A DNA stretch of 64,000 bases from Bacteroidales bacterium UBA5536. Its GTDB lineage: Bacteria; Bacteroidota; Bacteroidia; Bacteroidales; F082. Made by a program: the position numbers and the translations under genes. Shown here piece after piece: positions 49,090-57,934 of the stretch. The stretch's first letter is position 1; every line of letters starts with the position of its first letter. The stretch spans positions 339 to 64,338 of the forward strand of contig DINQ01000021.1 of the NCBI GenBank assembly GCA_002426795.1, read 5' to 3'. The notes under the pieces are model-generated. The model had not been told where the DNA came from. It searched no databases and worked only from the letters and a program-made list of their open reading frames with translations.

Positions 49090-50328
49090 TTGAAATTTAC
49101 TGATTTACAACTTCATTCTAGCTTGCTCGAAGGCATCTCATCGATGGGATTTGAGGAGGCAACTCCTATCCAGGAGCAATCTATCCCCATTATTCTTGCC
49201 GGCAACGACCTGATTGCCTGTGCCCAGACCGGAACCGGAAAAACAGCCGCATTCCTGCTTCCTGTTCTTGATCACCTGCTCCGCAACGAATCAAATGGTG
49301 AAAAGCCACGGGTGTTGGTTTTGGTGCCTACCCGCGAACTGGCCATTCAGATTGACCAGCAGATCGAAGGGCTGGCGTATTTCACAGGGGTTAGTTCTGT
49401 GGCGGTTTACGGTGGTAACAGCGGCGCTGAGTTCGATATGGAGCGTAAGGCCATCAAGTCGGGTGCTGCTCTGATTGTGGCAACACCCGGCAGGCTGATT
49501 GCACATATCAATATGGGCTATGTAGATTTTTCGGCATTGAATTTTCTGGTACTTGATGAAGCCGACCGCATGCTCGATATGGGCTTCTTACCCGACTTGC
49601 AACGGATTCTGAATGTGCTAAACAAAGACCGCCAAACCCTGATGTTTTCGGCAACCATGCCCGGGCCTATTCGCAAACTTGCAGCCACTGCTTTGCGCAA
49701 CCACAAGGAAGTGAATCTGGCTGTTTCGAAACCTGCTGAAAATGTGTTACAGGCAGCTTATCTGGTACACGACAAACAAAAAATAGCGCTGATTGAAAAG
49801 CTTGTTGTTGGACGAGACTTACCTTTGGTGCTGATTTTTTCTGCCACCAAAAAAAGCGTAAAAGAAATTGAAGCCGACCTGAAGCAGAAGAAGCTAAATG
49901 CCAAGGCCATTCACAGTGACCTGACACAGGATGAGCGCGGAAAAGTTCTCAACGAGTTTAAAAACAGAACTATACAGATTCTGGTTGCCACTGATATTGT
50001 TTCCCGGGGGATTGATATTGACGACATTAGCCTGGTGATTAACTTCAATGTGCCATCGGATGCGGAAGACTATGTTCACCGTGTAGGACGGACTGCCCGC
50101 GCAGAAAAAACCGGGATGGCGATTACTTTCATCAACCAGGATGAAGTTTCGAACTTTATGCGGATTGAAACTTTTATTGATGCCACCATCCGCAAGCTGC
50201 CCTTGCCCGAAGGCTTTGACGAGGGGCCTGCCTATGAAGCCCGCCATCGCAGCCATCCAAGAAGTTTTGGCGGATCGAGCCACCGAAAATCGGGCGGAAA
50301 GAGCAAGGGAGGCGTCATGCGTTCCTGA
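49090..50328 (+). CDS. RhlE-type DEAD-box RNA helicase (second copy)
   Basis: 412 residues, starting with TTG (MKFTDLQLHSSLLEG); no in-frame ATG lies near, and the Q motif (ATPIQEQSIPII) follows at once. Walker A is AQTGTGKT (45-52), then PTRELAIQ, TPGRLIAH, VLDEADRMLDMGF, SAT, SRGIDIDDISLVINFNVP and HRVGRTARAE. The C-terminal tail is Arg/Gly/Ser/Lys-rich (RSFGGSSHRKSGGKSKGG), typical of RNA chaperone helicases. It is clearly a paralogue of the gene at 26643 rather than a copy; the tails are unrelated. A TATCTTTG element is upstream. Confidence 0.94.
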   Translation: MKFTDLQLHSSLLEGISSMGFEEATPIQEQSIPIILAGNDLIACAQTGTGKTAAFLLPVLDHLLRNESNGEKPRVLVLVPTRELAIQIDQQIEGLAYFTGVSSVAVYGGNSGAEFDMERKAIKSGAALIVATPGRLIAHINMGYVDFSALNFLVLDEADRMLDMGFLPDLQRILNVLNKDRQTLMFSATMPGPIRKLAATALRNHKEVNLAVSKPAENVLQAAYLVHDKQKIALIEKLVVGRDLPLVLIFSATKKSVKEIEADLKQKKLNAKAIHSDLTQDERGKVLNEFKNRTIQILVATDIVSRGIDIDDISLVINFNVPSDAEDYVHRVGRTARAEKTGMAITFINQDEVSNFMRIETFIDATIRKLPLPEGFDEGPAYEARHRSHPRSFGGSSHRKSGGKSKGGVMRS

Positions 50329-50336
50329 AACAGGGT

Positions 50337-51125
50337 CTAAACCTTATGTTTACTGATCAGTGAAAGCATCTCTTCATGAATCAAGGTGTTTGATGCCAGG
50401 ATGTCTTTTCCAAAAATAGCCTCGTCACTGCCATCGAATCCGCTTATTTTACCCCCTGCGCGTTCCACGATGAAGGCCCCCGCAGCCACATCCCAAGGAT
50501 GAAGTCCGTATTCGTAGAAAGCTTCAAAACGGCCACAGGCCACATAGGCCAGGTCAACAGCAGCTGAACCCAAACGCCGCAAGCCACGACTCTGTTGCAT
50601 CAGCTCTTCAAAAAGTGCCATATAGGCTTTCATACGGCTGAAGTCGTTATAAGGGAAACCGGTCGCCAACAAGCTATTGGCCAGTTTGGGTGTTATGCTT
50701 ACTTTGATTACTTTTCCGTTGCAAAAGGCAGGGCTATTCTCCCAGGCATAGAAGCACTCATCCAAATTGATTTCGTAAACGACTCCCGCAACGATCTTTT
50801 TTTGGCGTTGCAAGGCCAGACTGATGCTGTAAACGGGTACGCCATGCACAAAATTGGTGGTGCCATCCAGCGGATCGATGATCCAATTGTATTCAGGGGC
50901 TTTATTGGTGCCACTTTCTTCCGCAATAAAACCTGCTTCTGGAATCAGTTTCCTGAGTTCTTCCATGAGCATCGATTCAGCTGTGCGGTCGACATAAGAG
51001 ACCAGGTCGTGCAGCCCTTTTTCTTCAATTTGTTCCAATTGAAGTTTTCCATTTTGGTCTTTGATAAATTTACCGACGCCACGGCATAAGTTGGTCAACT
51101 GAAGCGTGATCGTATCAATTCGCAT
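50337..51125 (-). CDS. Inositol monophosphatase family protein
   Basis: 262 residues from the ATG at 51125, which overlaps the lgt stop region. The metal-binding motifs are present: GFIAEESG (Glu), WIIDPLDGTTNFVHGVP (Asp-x-Leu-Asp-Gly-Thr) and HPWDVAAGAFIVERAGG near the C-terminus. It is a Mg2+-dependent, Li+-sensitive sugar or inositol phosphatase. The family also contains PAP phosphatase CysQ and fructose-1,6-bisphosphatase, so the substrate is open. It follows lgt on the minus strand with an 11-base overlap and is probably co-translated with it. Confidence 0.93.
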   Translation of the reverse strand: MRIDTITLQLTNLCRGVGKFIKDQNGKLQLEQIEEKGLHDLVSYVDRTAESMLMEELRKLIPEAGFIAEESGTNKAPEYNWIIDPLDGTTNFVHGVPVYSISLALQRQKKIVAGVVYEINLDECFYAWENSPAFCNGKVIKVSITPKLANSLLATGFPYNDFSRMKAYMALFEELMQQSRGLRRLGSAAVDLAYVACGRFEAFYEYGLHPWDVAAGAFIVERAGGKISGFDGSDEAIFGKDILASNTLIHEEMLSLISKHKV

Positions 51126-52266
51126 ATTGTTTATCATATTTTTTAAGAATAAAAAAGAGCGAAAGTCCGGCAAGGAAAAGCATTAACGAGATCAGCTGTG
51201 CCTGCGTAAACTGAATTCCCAACACATGCATGATGTTGTTGACACGTATCTGCTCAATTAAGAAACGTTCGATTCCGCTCAACATCAGATAAATAGCGAA
51301 AAGCTGTCCGGAAATATGTAGTTTGTTCCGAAGCATTAAAAGAATACCAAAAATCAGCAAACTCATGATCGTTTCATAAACAGGTGTTGGGAAAACGGCT
51401 TCAGCCAGTTCGTAACAATGAGGGCCGACACAACCGGCAATCGGAATGCCTTCTCCCAGCACATTGTGCGGGTAATTATACGCCCATAGCCAATTGGGCA
51501 ACCAATACAGCCAGTCGGGTTTCATCAGTGAGTTCACAATGCCCCAGTCACCATCGCCGGCCACATGGCAGCCAATACGACCGATGCCGTAACCAAGAAT
51601 CAGGGCAGGAGCAACAGCATCGCCCATCACACGCCATGGGATGCCTTTTTTCTGTCCGTACCAAACTACTGCCCCGGCAGCCGTTATCAGACCACCGTAG
51701 AATGTGAGGCCGTCAAAAGAAAGCAGGGCGGCAATGGGATCGCGCATAAAGGTGCCCCAATTTTCGAACTGGTGAAATATTTTGGCGCCGATAATACCTG
51801 TAATGGCAGCAATCAAAATTAGCATAGGAGTATGCTGATAAGGATGAATGAGGCTTTCGGTTGATTGGGGTTCAGGTGTATTTTTGTGGTTTCGCCAAAG
51901 CAACCAGAGTAAAACAATAACAGCCAGCACTATTCCGCCTGCCAAATTTCCTTCAGTCGAAAGGATCATGGCCTGCGGATCGTTTGTGAAAAGGTCGTAA
52001 TGATTAAAAATGTACAGACCTTTGAAACCAAAAATGAAGGAGAGCAACGCATTGACAGCGATATCGAAAACAGAAGATTTTGAAACGTCTGCTTTGCCGG
52101 TATGGGCTTTGATCAGTCCTTTTTTTTCAGCGCGCTTGAGTTCATTTCGCAGACTGAGTGCGCCAAAAACAAAAGCCATTGAAAGAAAAAAACCATAACT
52201 CTGAACCGGCCAGTTGTAACTGGTGCCAAAAATATCGTTGATGAAATCGCTAACGCGTGGATACAT
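51115..52266 (-). CDS. lgt: Prolipoprotein diacylglyceryl transferase
   Basis: 383 residues, longer than the ~290 of Escherichia coli Lgt. The conserved block GRIGCHVAGDGDWG corresponds to the Lgt signature (G-R-x-x-N/C-F/H), and about seven hydrophobic segments are present. FERFLIEQIRVNN-type sequence near the C-terminus (IERFLIEQIRVN) is also conserved. The extra length comes from an N-terminal soluble stretch (LRNELKRAEKKGLIKAHTGKAD) and loop insertions, as usual in Bacteroidota. It moves a diacylglyceryl group to the lipobox cysteine of lipoproteins, several of which are encoded in this window. Upstream is a TAAATTTG element. Confidence 0.94.
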   Translation of the reverse strand: MYPRVSDFINDIFGTSYNWPVQSYGFFLSMAFVFGALSLRNELKRAEKKGLIKAHTGKADVSKSSVFDIAVNALLSFIFGFKGLYIFNHYDLFTNDPQAMILSTEGNLAGGIVLAVIVLLWLLWRNHKNTPEPQSTESLIHPYQHTPMLILIAAITGIIGAKIFHQFENWGTFMRDPIAALLSFDGLTFYGGLITAAGAVVWYGQKKGIPWRVMGDAVAPALILGYGIGRIGCHVAGDGDWGIVNSLMKPDWLYWLPNWLWAYNYPHNVLGEGIPIAGCVGPHCYELAEAVFPTPVYETIMSLLIFGILLMLRNKLHISGQLFAIYLMLSGIERFLIEQIRVNNIMHVLGIQFTQAQLISLMLFLAGLSLFFILKKYDKQYAN

Positions 52267-52286
52267 GGAGGATAAAACTTTATTGG

Positions 52287-52294
52287 CAAATTTA
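52287..52294 (-). promoter_or_regulatory. -7 element TAAATTTG for lgt
   Basis: CAAATTTA on the + strand is TAAATTTG on the minus strand, 20 bases upstream of the lgt start. No matching TTG about 20 bases further out was seen. Confidence 0.5.
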
Positions 52295-52426
52295 CATTTA
52301 ATGCGCGAAAAGTCACAGATGAAATTGCCTGTTGATTTTTAGTCGGTAAAAATGGTGTTGACTCCGCCGAATGCTGTATTTAGAAAAAGTGGATCATCAA
52401 GGAAATGTAGCTTCCCCAAACTACTT

Positions 52427-53326
52427 TCAGACCATCTCTCTGGTTTTCACTCTTCTTCGTAATTGTTGCAACAAAATACCTGCCACAATCAGGATCAGCC
52501 CAACAACTGTTGAGGGTAAGATAGGTTCGCCCACAAAGGCACGGATGAAGAAGAGCGCCAAAAAAGGCGAGAGGAAAATCAGGTTGCTGACTTTGGCAGT
52601 GTTTACGCTGTTTTTGAGCGCCATGAGCCAGATCACAAAAGTGATGCCCATTTCGAACAATCCGATATACACAGCGCCAAGAAACCCATTAACAGATGGA
52701 ATCTCGATGCCACGGAACAACAGCATATATATGGTGATGTAAAACAGACCAAAACCCATGTTCAGGGTGATTTTTGGCAGTGACTCACGGCGGTCCTTCA
52801 GGTTGATGATCCAATACATGGCCCAGAAAAAGGCGCTGCCGATGGCCAGAGAAACCCCCAGAGGACTTTCGAAATGCAGGCTACTCAACTGACCTTTAGT
52901 GCTGATAACCAGCAGTCCAAAGAAGCTGGTGAAAATGGAAATATAACCTTTCAGATCGATGCGCTGGCCGAGTAACAAGGCTGATAAAATAACTAAAACA
53001 ACCGGCCAGCTGTAGTTAAGCACACCGGCTTCCTGTGCGCGTAGCAGTTCATAGGCTTTGAACAACACCAGGTAATAGGCAAAAGGATTGAGCAGACCCA
53101 TGAGAGCAGAGCGGAGAAATTCAGCCTTATTGATCAAAAAAACCTTTTTCAATTGTCCCCGGATTGAAACAATACCGGTTAATGCAATAAACGCAAACAC
53201 AACAGACCAGAAAAGCAGCTGGTCGAAAGCCAAAAACTGCAGGCTGAGTTTAAAGGCCGAACTCATCGTCGACCAAAACAAAACGGCCAAAAGGGCGAGT
53301 AAATAAGCTTTTTTTTGTGTTTGCAT
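52427..53326 (-). CDS. EamA/DMT-superfamily transporter
   Basis: 299 residues from the ATG at 53326 (MQTQKKAYLLALLAVLFWSTM), with about ten predicted helices made of two five-helix EamA repeats. LFKAYELLRAQEAGVLNYSWPVVLVILSALLLG ends the first repeat, and LKNSVNTAKVSNLIFLSPFLALFF with GLILIVAGILLQQLRRR belong to the second. Members export amino acids, nucleosides or drugs; no substrate can be assigned. The frame is open upstream to 53569, but that part overlaps the SOD gene in another frame. A -7 element only 5 bases before the ATG suggests a leaderless transcript. Confidence 0.88.
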   Translation of the reverse strand: MQTQKKAYLLALLAVLFWSTMSSAFKLSLQFLAFDQLLFWSVVFAFIALTGIVSIRGQLKKVFLINKAEFLRSALMGLLNPFAYYLVLFKAYELLRAQEAGVLNYSWPVVLVILSALLLGQRIDLKGYISIFTSFFGLLVISTKGQLSSLHFESPLGVSLAIGSAFFWAMYWIINLKDRRESLPKITLNMGFGLFYITIYMLLFRGIEIPSVNGFLGAVYIGLFEMGITFVIWLMALKNSVNTAKVSNLIFLSPFLALFFIRAFVGEPILPSTVVGLILIVAGILLQQLRRRVKTREMV

Positions 53327-53330
53327 GGCG

Positions 53331-53338
53331 CAAATGTA
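53331..53338 (-). promoter_or_regulatory. -7 element TACATTTG very close to the DMT transporter start
   Basis: CAAATGTA on the + strand gives TACATTTG on the minus strand. It ends about 5 bases before the start codon, so transcription would begin near the A of the ATG. It lies between the SOD terminator and the transporter gene. Confidence 0.45.
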
Positions 53339-53360
53339 ACTTGCTTTTGTCAACACACAT

Positions 53361-53390
53361 AAAAAAAACATCCCCATTTTCATAGGGATG
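53361..53390 (-). terminator. Intrinsic terminator of the superoxide dismutase gene
   Basis: On the minus strand CATCCC, a ten-base loop (CTATGAAAATG region) and GGGATG are followed directly by a run of eight T. The hairpin lies about 25 bases after the SOD stop codon. Stem plus T-run is a textbook intrinsic terminator. Confidence 0.85.
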
Positions 53391-53414
53391 CTGAGTCTTT
53401 TCTGGTTAGGCAAA

Positions 53415-54113
53415 TTATTTGGTTGCCTTTTCGTACAGCTTTTCAACTTCTTTCCAGTTGACAACTGACCAGAAGTTTCCGATATATGAGGTTCGTTTGT
53501 TCTGGTAACGAAGGTAATAGGCGTGTTCCCATACATCCAGGCCAAGGATGGGGGTGCCCCGTTCTGCAACTATATCCATCAGTGGATTGTCCTGGTTAGG
53601 AGTGTGCGAAACGAAGAGCTTGCCATTGTCGTTGATACTCAGCCAGGCCCAACCGCTTCCAAACTGACTGGCCGCTGCAGCCTCAAATTCTTTTTTGAAG
53701 GCATCAAGTGATCCAAAATCACGGTCGATAGCTTCGGCCAATCGGCCTTCAGGATTTCCTGAAACAGGTCCCATGATGTTGAAAAACAATTCATGGTTGT
53801 AAAATCCACCTGCATTGTTGCGCACGGCATCAGGATACTTACTCATGTGAGCAAAAATTTCTTCAATTGGCATGTATTCCAGATCGGTGCCTTCGATGGC
53901 TTTCAGAAACTTATCAAAATAGCCTTTGAAGTGACGGTCGTGGTGAATTTCCATCGTTTCCTTGTCTACGGCTTTTTCGAGTGCGTCGTAAGCATAGGGG
54001 AGTGCAGGAAATTCGTAAACTACCTTGGTTTTACTTTTTTCGATACTCTGTGCCTTGATAAGGCCTGCATTGGCCATCAGGATGACGGCCAGTATAATCA
54101 TTGTCTTTTTCAT
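53415..54113 (-). CDS. Exported Fe/Mn superoxide dismutase
   Basis: 232 residues from the ATG at 54113. The first ~21 residues are a clear signal peptide (MKKTMIILAVILMANAGLIKA). The mature enzyme begins KVVYEFPALPYAYDALE and has the metal ligands in EIHHDRHFKGYF, NNAGGFYNHELFF, and LGLDVWEHAYYLRYQNKR (Asp and His). It converts superoxide to H2O2 and O2. Most Fe/Mn SODs are cytoplasmic; here export to the periplasm is predicted, where it would meet external superoxide. Downstream lies a strong intrinsic terminator, upstream on the same strand a phosphoesterase lipoprotein gene (44 bases). Confidence 0.94.
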   Translation of the reverse strand: MKKTMIILAVILMANAGLIKAQSIEKSKTKVVYEFPALPYAYDALEKAVDKETMEIHHDRHFKGYFDKFLKAIEGTDLEYMPIEEIFAHMSKYPDAVRNNAGGFYNHELFFNIMGPVSGNPEGRLAEAIDRDFGSLDAFKKEFEAAAASQFGSGWAWLSINDNGKLFVSHTPNQDNPLMDIVAERGTPILGLDVWEHAYYLRYQNKRTSYIGNFWSVVNWKEVEKLYEKATK

Positions 54114-54157
54114 TTGAATAGTGTATTTATTTTTAAACAATTATTTGTTGTCTTTGT

Positions 54158-55063
54158 TCAGCGAATTTTCTTCGGAGTCCAGTCGAAGGCAACGTAATCT
54201 GCATTCACGCTTCCATCGGGAAAAAGACGCAGTTTGACAAAGCCTTCTTCGGTGAAATTGTTTTTGCCCTGCCACCAACGCGCACAAAGCGCGCCACCTG
54301 TAATAAATGTGATATTGTTATAAAGCAGTTTTTCATATAGGTGCAGATGGCCTTGAAGCACCAGTCTGAGGCGATGATGTGCAAACAGGGCTAATAGCTC
54401 TTTCGCATTCACAATGACGCCATAGTCAGGATTGGGTGAGAGGGCACCAAAATCCATCTGGTAGCCTAACGTGGCTAGTGGGATATGCGTGACAACAGCG
54501 ATAGGCATCAAGGTATCAGTTTCAGCGAGCACTTCACCAATCCATTGCATTTGCAGGCTGTCGATCATGCCAATGTATCGCCCATCTGCTGTTTTGGTGA
54601 TGCCGTCGAGCAGCAGGAAGCGCCAGCCACGATGATCAAAAGTTGTATAGGTGTATCCGACGGTATTACTAAAAAACTTTTTACCAAAAGACGGATTGTT
54701 CACCAACGAATCGCCAAACCGCCAGCCAAAAATATCGTGGTTTCCGATGGTTCGGTATTGTGGCATTTGCAGTTTGGCAGTGAGCGAATCGTATAAATAG
54801 CGTTGTCTTTCGGCAGAATCGAGGTTGTTTTTTGAAGCATCCATCACCAGGTCACCGCCTGCAATCACCAAATCGGGATTGATTCTATTGATAGAATCTA
54901 TGGCAATTGCCATGGCATCTTTCACATCCTGCTTGTCAATCACGTGCACATCGGTCATAAAAACCAGGTCGAAAGGCACTTTGGCATTGTTGTCCTGATC
55001 GTTGCTTTGGCACGAAGACAGCAATAGCAGGAGCAGCAAAGAGGCGAATAGTCGCAGCATCAT
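54158..55063 (-). CDS. Metallophosphoesterase lipoprotein
   Basis: 301 residues from the ATG at 55063. The signal peptide MMLRLFASLLLLLLLSSC ends in a lipobox with Cys at about 18. The calcineurin-like motifs follow in order: MTDVHVID (D-x-H), GGDLVMD, GNHD, VTHIPL and GHLHLYEK. This is a two-metal phosphatase or phosphodiesterase, anchored in a membrane by lipid. Purple-acid-phosphatase-like activity or cyclic nucleotide cleavage are both possible. The downstream gene on the strand is the exported SOD, 44 bases away. Confidence 0.93.
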   Translation of the reverse strand: MMLRLFASLLLLLLLSSCQSNDQDNNAKVPFDLVFMTDVHVIDKQDVKDAMAIAIDSINRINPDLVIAGGDLVMDASKNNLDSAERQRYLYDSLTAKLQMPQYRTIGNHDIFGWRFGDSLVNNPSFGKKFFSNTVGYTYTTFDHRGWRFLLLDGITKTADGRYIGMIDSLQMQWIGEVLAETDTLMPIAVVTHIPLATLGYQMDFGALSPNPDYGVIVNAKELLALFAHHRLRLVLQGHLHLYEKLLYNNITFITGGALCARWWQGKNNFTEEGFVKLRLFPDGSVNADYVAFDWTPKKIR

Positions 55064-55234
55064 TAGAATCAAATTAATGAATTGAACCCTAAAAGTAGAC
55101 CTTTTTGATGAATTACAAAATTCCATCAGGCGGGAATCGGTTTTCCAGACTCTTACCTGTTTGTCTTTTAAGTGATTGCCTTGAATGCTCAGTTAAACAG
55201 GAGGTTGTTTTCATTTATCCGAATGATCGTTGCA

Positions 55235-55281
55235 TAAAAGAAAGGGGCTATCTTCAATTTGGTAAAATATAAGATAGCGCC
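55235..55281 (-). terminator. Probable intrinsic terminator after the 55290 gene
   Basis: On the minus strand GGCGCTATCTT pairs with AAGATAGCCCC across a 16-base loop, and the sequence then runs CCCTTTCTTTT. It lies just past the stop codon of the secreted protein gene. The T-run is interrupted, so the confidence is moderate. Confidence 0.55.
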
Positions 55282-55289
55282 TTCAGTTG

Positions 55290-56528
55290 CTATTGCTTTT
55301 TTAGGATGATTTCGTTCAATAAATAAACATGATAATGTCCAAAAGTTGGGTCCGGATCGTCTTCAATGATTTTGGCGTAGATCCCAGGTTTTTCATTGAT
55401 GAGCCAGAGTTTTAGCGCAACATAATTTTCGTTGAAAGCTTCCACGACGGTGCAGTCAAAGCTGCCTGCCGGAACAGTGATTTGTTCATTCCCGACTATT
55501 CTGAAAACCGGCAATTGAAGAGGATAGAGTGGATCAGATATTTCCTCATTCATTGGCAAATCCTGATCTTCAGGTAGCTGATACCGATCGAAACCATTGA
55601 AGATATAATCAATTTGAAAGGACGCTTCTTCGAGACTTGCTGTTACATCAGCCTTGAGGACTTTTTCGTCAAAGGCTTTGGTCCCGGAAATCCTTGCTGA
55701 AAAGGTATAAACCAGTTGCTTTACATTGAGCAGGCTGATGATCTTGGTATCCCAGTCGTTCCAGGGCAGGTTTTGGCTCGCAGCCTCATAATCAAACATG
55801 CCATTTTCAGCATAAAACTCGTCTTCGTTGAATAGCAGTCGCTCAACTGGTTTTGTGTACTGTGGTTTTCTGTTGGCCGTAAATGATTGTCCATTAAATG
55901 AGATGTCAAAAGTTTCCTGCCCGATCAGTCCAAGCTTGTTTTCTCCGTGCAGAAAATCTTCGCCACGCAAACCGATCAGGATAAGCGTTTGTTTCTCTGG
56001 ATCGAAAACCCAGGTGCCATTCAGGTTTGATACCATATTTTCCTGCTTTTGAACCATGCTGAAGCTGTCTGGTTTCTCGAAGGAAATGAGCGTTTCAGAA
56101 CCCGGATAGGGCACGTTTTCAAAGGACCACAAGCCCGCAAGACCTGATTTTTCATTGTCAATAGTTATCTGTGGCAAGTCAATTCTTTTGAGGGTATATG
56201 CATCCTGCTCTTTGGAGACGATCAAAACGCTTTCGGTAAGTTTTTCGATGTGGTTCACGCCGTTCATTTCAGCAAATTGTTCCGACTCGAACGTAAGTGT
56301 CTGCTGGTCGGTGTTGTACGTCCATTTTCCAACCTCATAACCAGACATAAGCATGAGGCCGTCACTTCGAAACTCCATCACAAAAAAGGGTTTTTGCACC
56401 TCACCTGAAACTTTTGCCTGGGTCATAAGCCAACTGCCGGCAATTTGTTTTTGCTGAGCTCCGGCAAAATGAGTCAACAGGATCAAAGTCATTAGAAAGA
56501 ACGTCTTTATCATTTTTTTTGTTTTCAT
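55290..56528 (-). CDS. Secreted protein with tandem lipocalin-like domains
   Basis: 412 residues with a signal peptide (1-24, ending HFAGAQ). Two lipocalin-like repeats of about 95 residues follow: AGSWLMTQAKVSGEVQ...VGKWTYNTDQQTLTF and GLWSFENVPYPGSET...GTWVFDPEKQTLILIG. The second half (about 250-410) is a beta-rich DUF3108-like region (YTFSARISGTKAFDEKV, VPAGSFDCTVVEAFN, LWLINEKPGIYAKII). No catalytic site is visible. It is the last gene of the envelope cluster that begins with the LytS/LytTR system, and starts 9 bases after the next gene upstream. Likely periplasmic or surface-bound; function unknown. Confidence 0.8.
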   Translation of the reverse strand: MKTKKMIKTFFLMTLILLTHFAGAQQKQIAGSWLMTQAKVSGEVQKPFFVMEFRSDGLMLMSGYEVGKWTYNTDQQTLTFESEQFAEMNGVNHIEKLTESVLIVSKEQDAYTLKRIDLPQITIDNEKSGLAGLWSFENVPYPGSETLISFEKPDSFSMVQKQENMVSNLNGTWVFDPEKQTLILIGLRGEDFLHGENKLGLIGQETFDISFNGQSFTANRKPQYTKPVERLLFNEDEFYAENGMFDYEAASQNLPWNDWDTKIISLLNVKQLVYTFSARISGTKAFDEKVLKADVTASLEEASFQIDYIFNGFDRYQLPEDQDLPMNEEISDPLYPLQLPVFRIVGNEQITVPAGSFDCTVVEAFNENYVALKLWLINEKPGIYAKIIEDDPDPTFGHYHVYLLNEIILKKQ

Positions 56529-56537
56529 GCTATTAGG

Positions 56538-57377
56538 TTATCGGTTATTCATTTTAAGAAGTTGCTGCATCATATTGTATGATTCGCGCAATTCCTCGTC
56601 GCTTTTCCCCTGCATTTCAGGGTCGTTTTGTTGTACCAGGTTTTTCCATTCCTCAAAACTGAGGTTTTTCATGTATTCGATGTCAGGAGCAGCCTCCTCC
56701 ATTTCGGCATCAAACTGATCGTTTGTGAGGTAGTTATCTGCTTTTTGGACCGGAAAATCGGGAAGCTCAAATTTTTGCTCAGGCACCTTGATGTCGAAAG
56801 CGATATGTGTCGCCTCTTTAAGAGTTCGGATACCCATGGCAGTCATATCCATTTTGAGCATCACACCTTTATAAATCCATTGTTTACCGCCCATAAGTTC
56901 CCAAATCTCACATGAATAACCCTGGTATGATTCGGTGCCCAGGAGTTTTCCACCCATTGATTCCAGCATGTTTCGTCCGGCCTCTCCAGCGTCGGTGTTG
57001 GTTTCCCTAAACGCATCCATGGTTTGCGAACGGCTTGCATAGGTGATTTGCTTGATCAGATCAGCCTCGAAACTTTCTCCGTTATCCAGTTTCGACATTG
57101 TATGGGATAGGGCTGTTTCGGTTTTTTCACGCCCAAAAAATTTCACGATGGTGGTGGAAGCAGATTGCTCTTCGCGCAGTTCTACCGCGCCAAAATCCTT
57201 GAAATACAGGTGTTCGCTGCCATCTCCGACTACCTTTCCACCCATGACGCCGCCAGATATGGTGATGGAGTATTCGATGATTCCTGACCGGACGTCATAT
57301 CGTTTCAATTGATTTTGGCTCAACACCTTCGTTTGGAAGATTATCAGCAGTGATGCGATCAATAAAATAGTTTTCAT
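56538..57377 (-). CDS. Secreted protein of unknown function
   Basis: 279 residues from the ATG at 57377, which gives the signal peptide MKTILLIASLLIIFQTKVLS. The mature chain is a lipoprotein-localisation-like beta half-barrel by pattern (YDVRSGIIEYSITISGG, EHLYFKDFGAVELREE, GYSCEIWELMGGKQWIYKG). A helical acidic C-terminal tail follows (FEEWKNLVQQNDPEMQGKSDEELRESY). I do not recognise a named family, although it resembles DUF4412-type proteins. It is flanked at 9 and 65 bases by other exported proteins on the same strand and probably belongs to the same transcript. Confidence 0.75.
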   Translation of the reverse strand: MKTILLIASLLIIFQTKVLSQNQLKRYDVRSGIIEYSITISGGVMGGKVVGDGSEHLYFKDFGAVELREEQSASTTIVKFFGREKTETALSHTMSKLDNGESFEADLIKQITYASRSQTMDAFRETNTDAGEAGRNMLESMGGKLLGTESYQGYSCEIWELMGGKQWIYKGVMLKMDMTAMGIRTLKEATHIAFDIKVPEQKFELPDFPVQKADNYLTNDQFDAEMEEAAPDIEYMKNLSFEEWKNLVQQNDPEMQGKSDEELRESYNMMQQLLKMNNR

Positions 57378-57442
57378 TGAAAATGGGATTGATAAACAGA
57401 GGCAGCAAAGCCTTTGATGGATTGCTGCCTCCATTGGAGTTG

Positions 57443-57910
57443 TTAAAAGTCGATTACCTTGTTTGCTTCGATAGTGGCTGTCAGGGTTTTTGTTTCAAAA
57501 TCTGTTGTGCCGATGCCCACAGCCTGCACTTCAATTTTATTGCCTGTGCGTTTGATGGTACCAGAGGTTGCAACGAAACCTTCCATTCCAACAGAAGCTC
57601 CAAAATCGAGTGTTACATGTCGCAAAACTTGACAAGCCGAAGGATCGACGCAGATGTCGACTGTGCTACCATCAGGAGCAACGCCGATGATGCTCAGTGA
57701 AAAGCCGTCACCTGTGGTTCCCTGAATGGCCATCACGTTCGATACCAACATCATAGAGTTTGGATCAAATTCAGTGTAGGTTACACCATCATAATTCATT
57801 GTGAAACTGGCTGTTAAAGTAGGTTCAGGAGGCGTTGGATCATCAGTTTTTTTGCTGCACGAAACAGTGAACAGGCTTAGGGCTAACATGGCCAATAGTA
57901 ATTTTTTCAT
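57443..57910 (-). CDS. Small lipoprotein
   Basis: 155 residues. The signal peptide MKKLLLAMLALSLFTVSC ends in a lipobox (FTVSC, Cys18). A Pro/Thr-rich linker (KKTDDPTPPEPT) leads into a beta-sandwich-like domain (ASFTMNYDGVTYTEFD, GFSLSIIGVAPDGSTVDI, KRTGNKIEVQAVGIG). Such proteins are common surface lipoproteins of Bacteroidota. The gene lies 24 bases downstream of an outer-membrane barrel gene on the same strand. No function can be assigned. Confidence 0.82.
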   Translation of the reverse strand: MKKLLLAMLALSLFTVSCSKKTDDPTPPEPTLTASFTMNYDGVTYTEFDPNSMMLVSNVMAIQGTTGDGFSLSIIGVAPDGSTVDICVDPSACQVLRHVTLDFGASVGMEGFVATSGTIKRTGNKIEVQAVGIGTTDFETKTLTATIEANKVIDF

Positions 57911-57934
57911 TTCTTTATGTGTATTAAGGATTGT

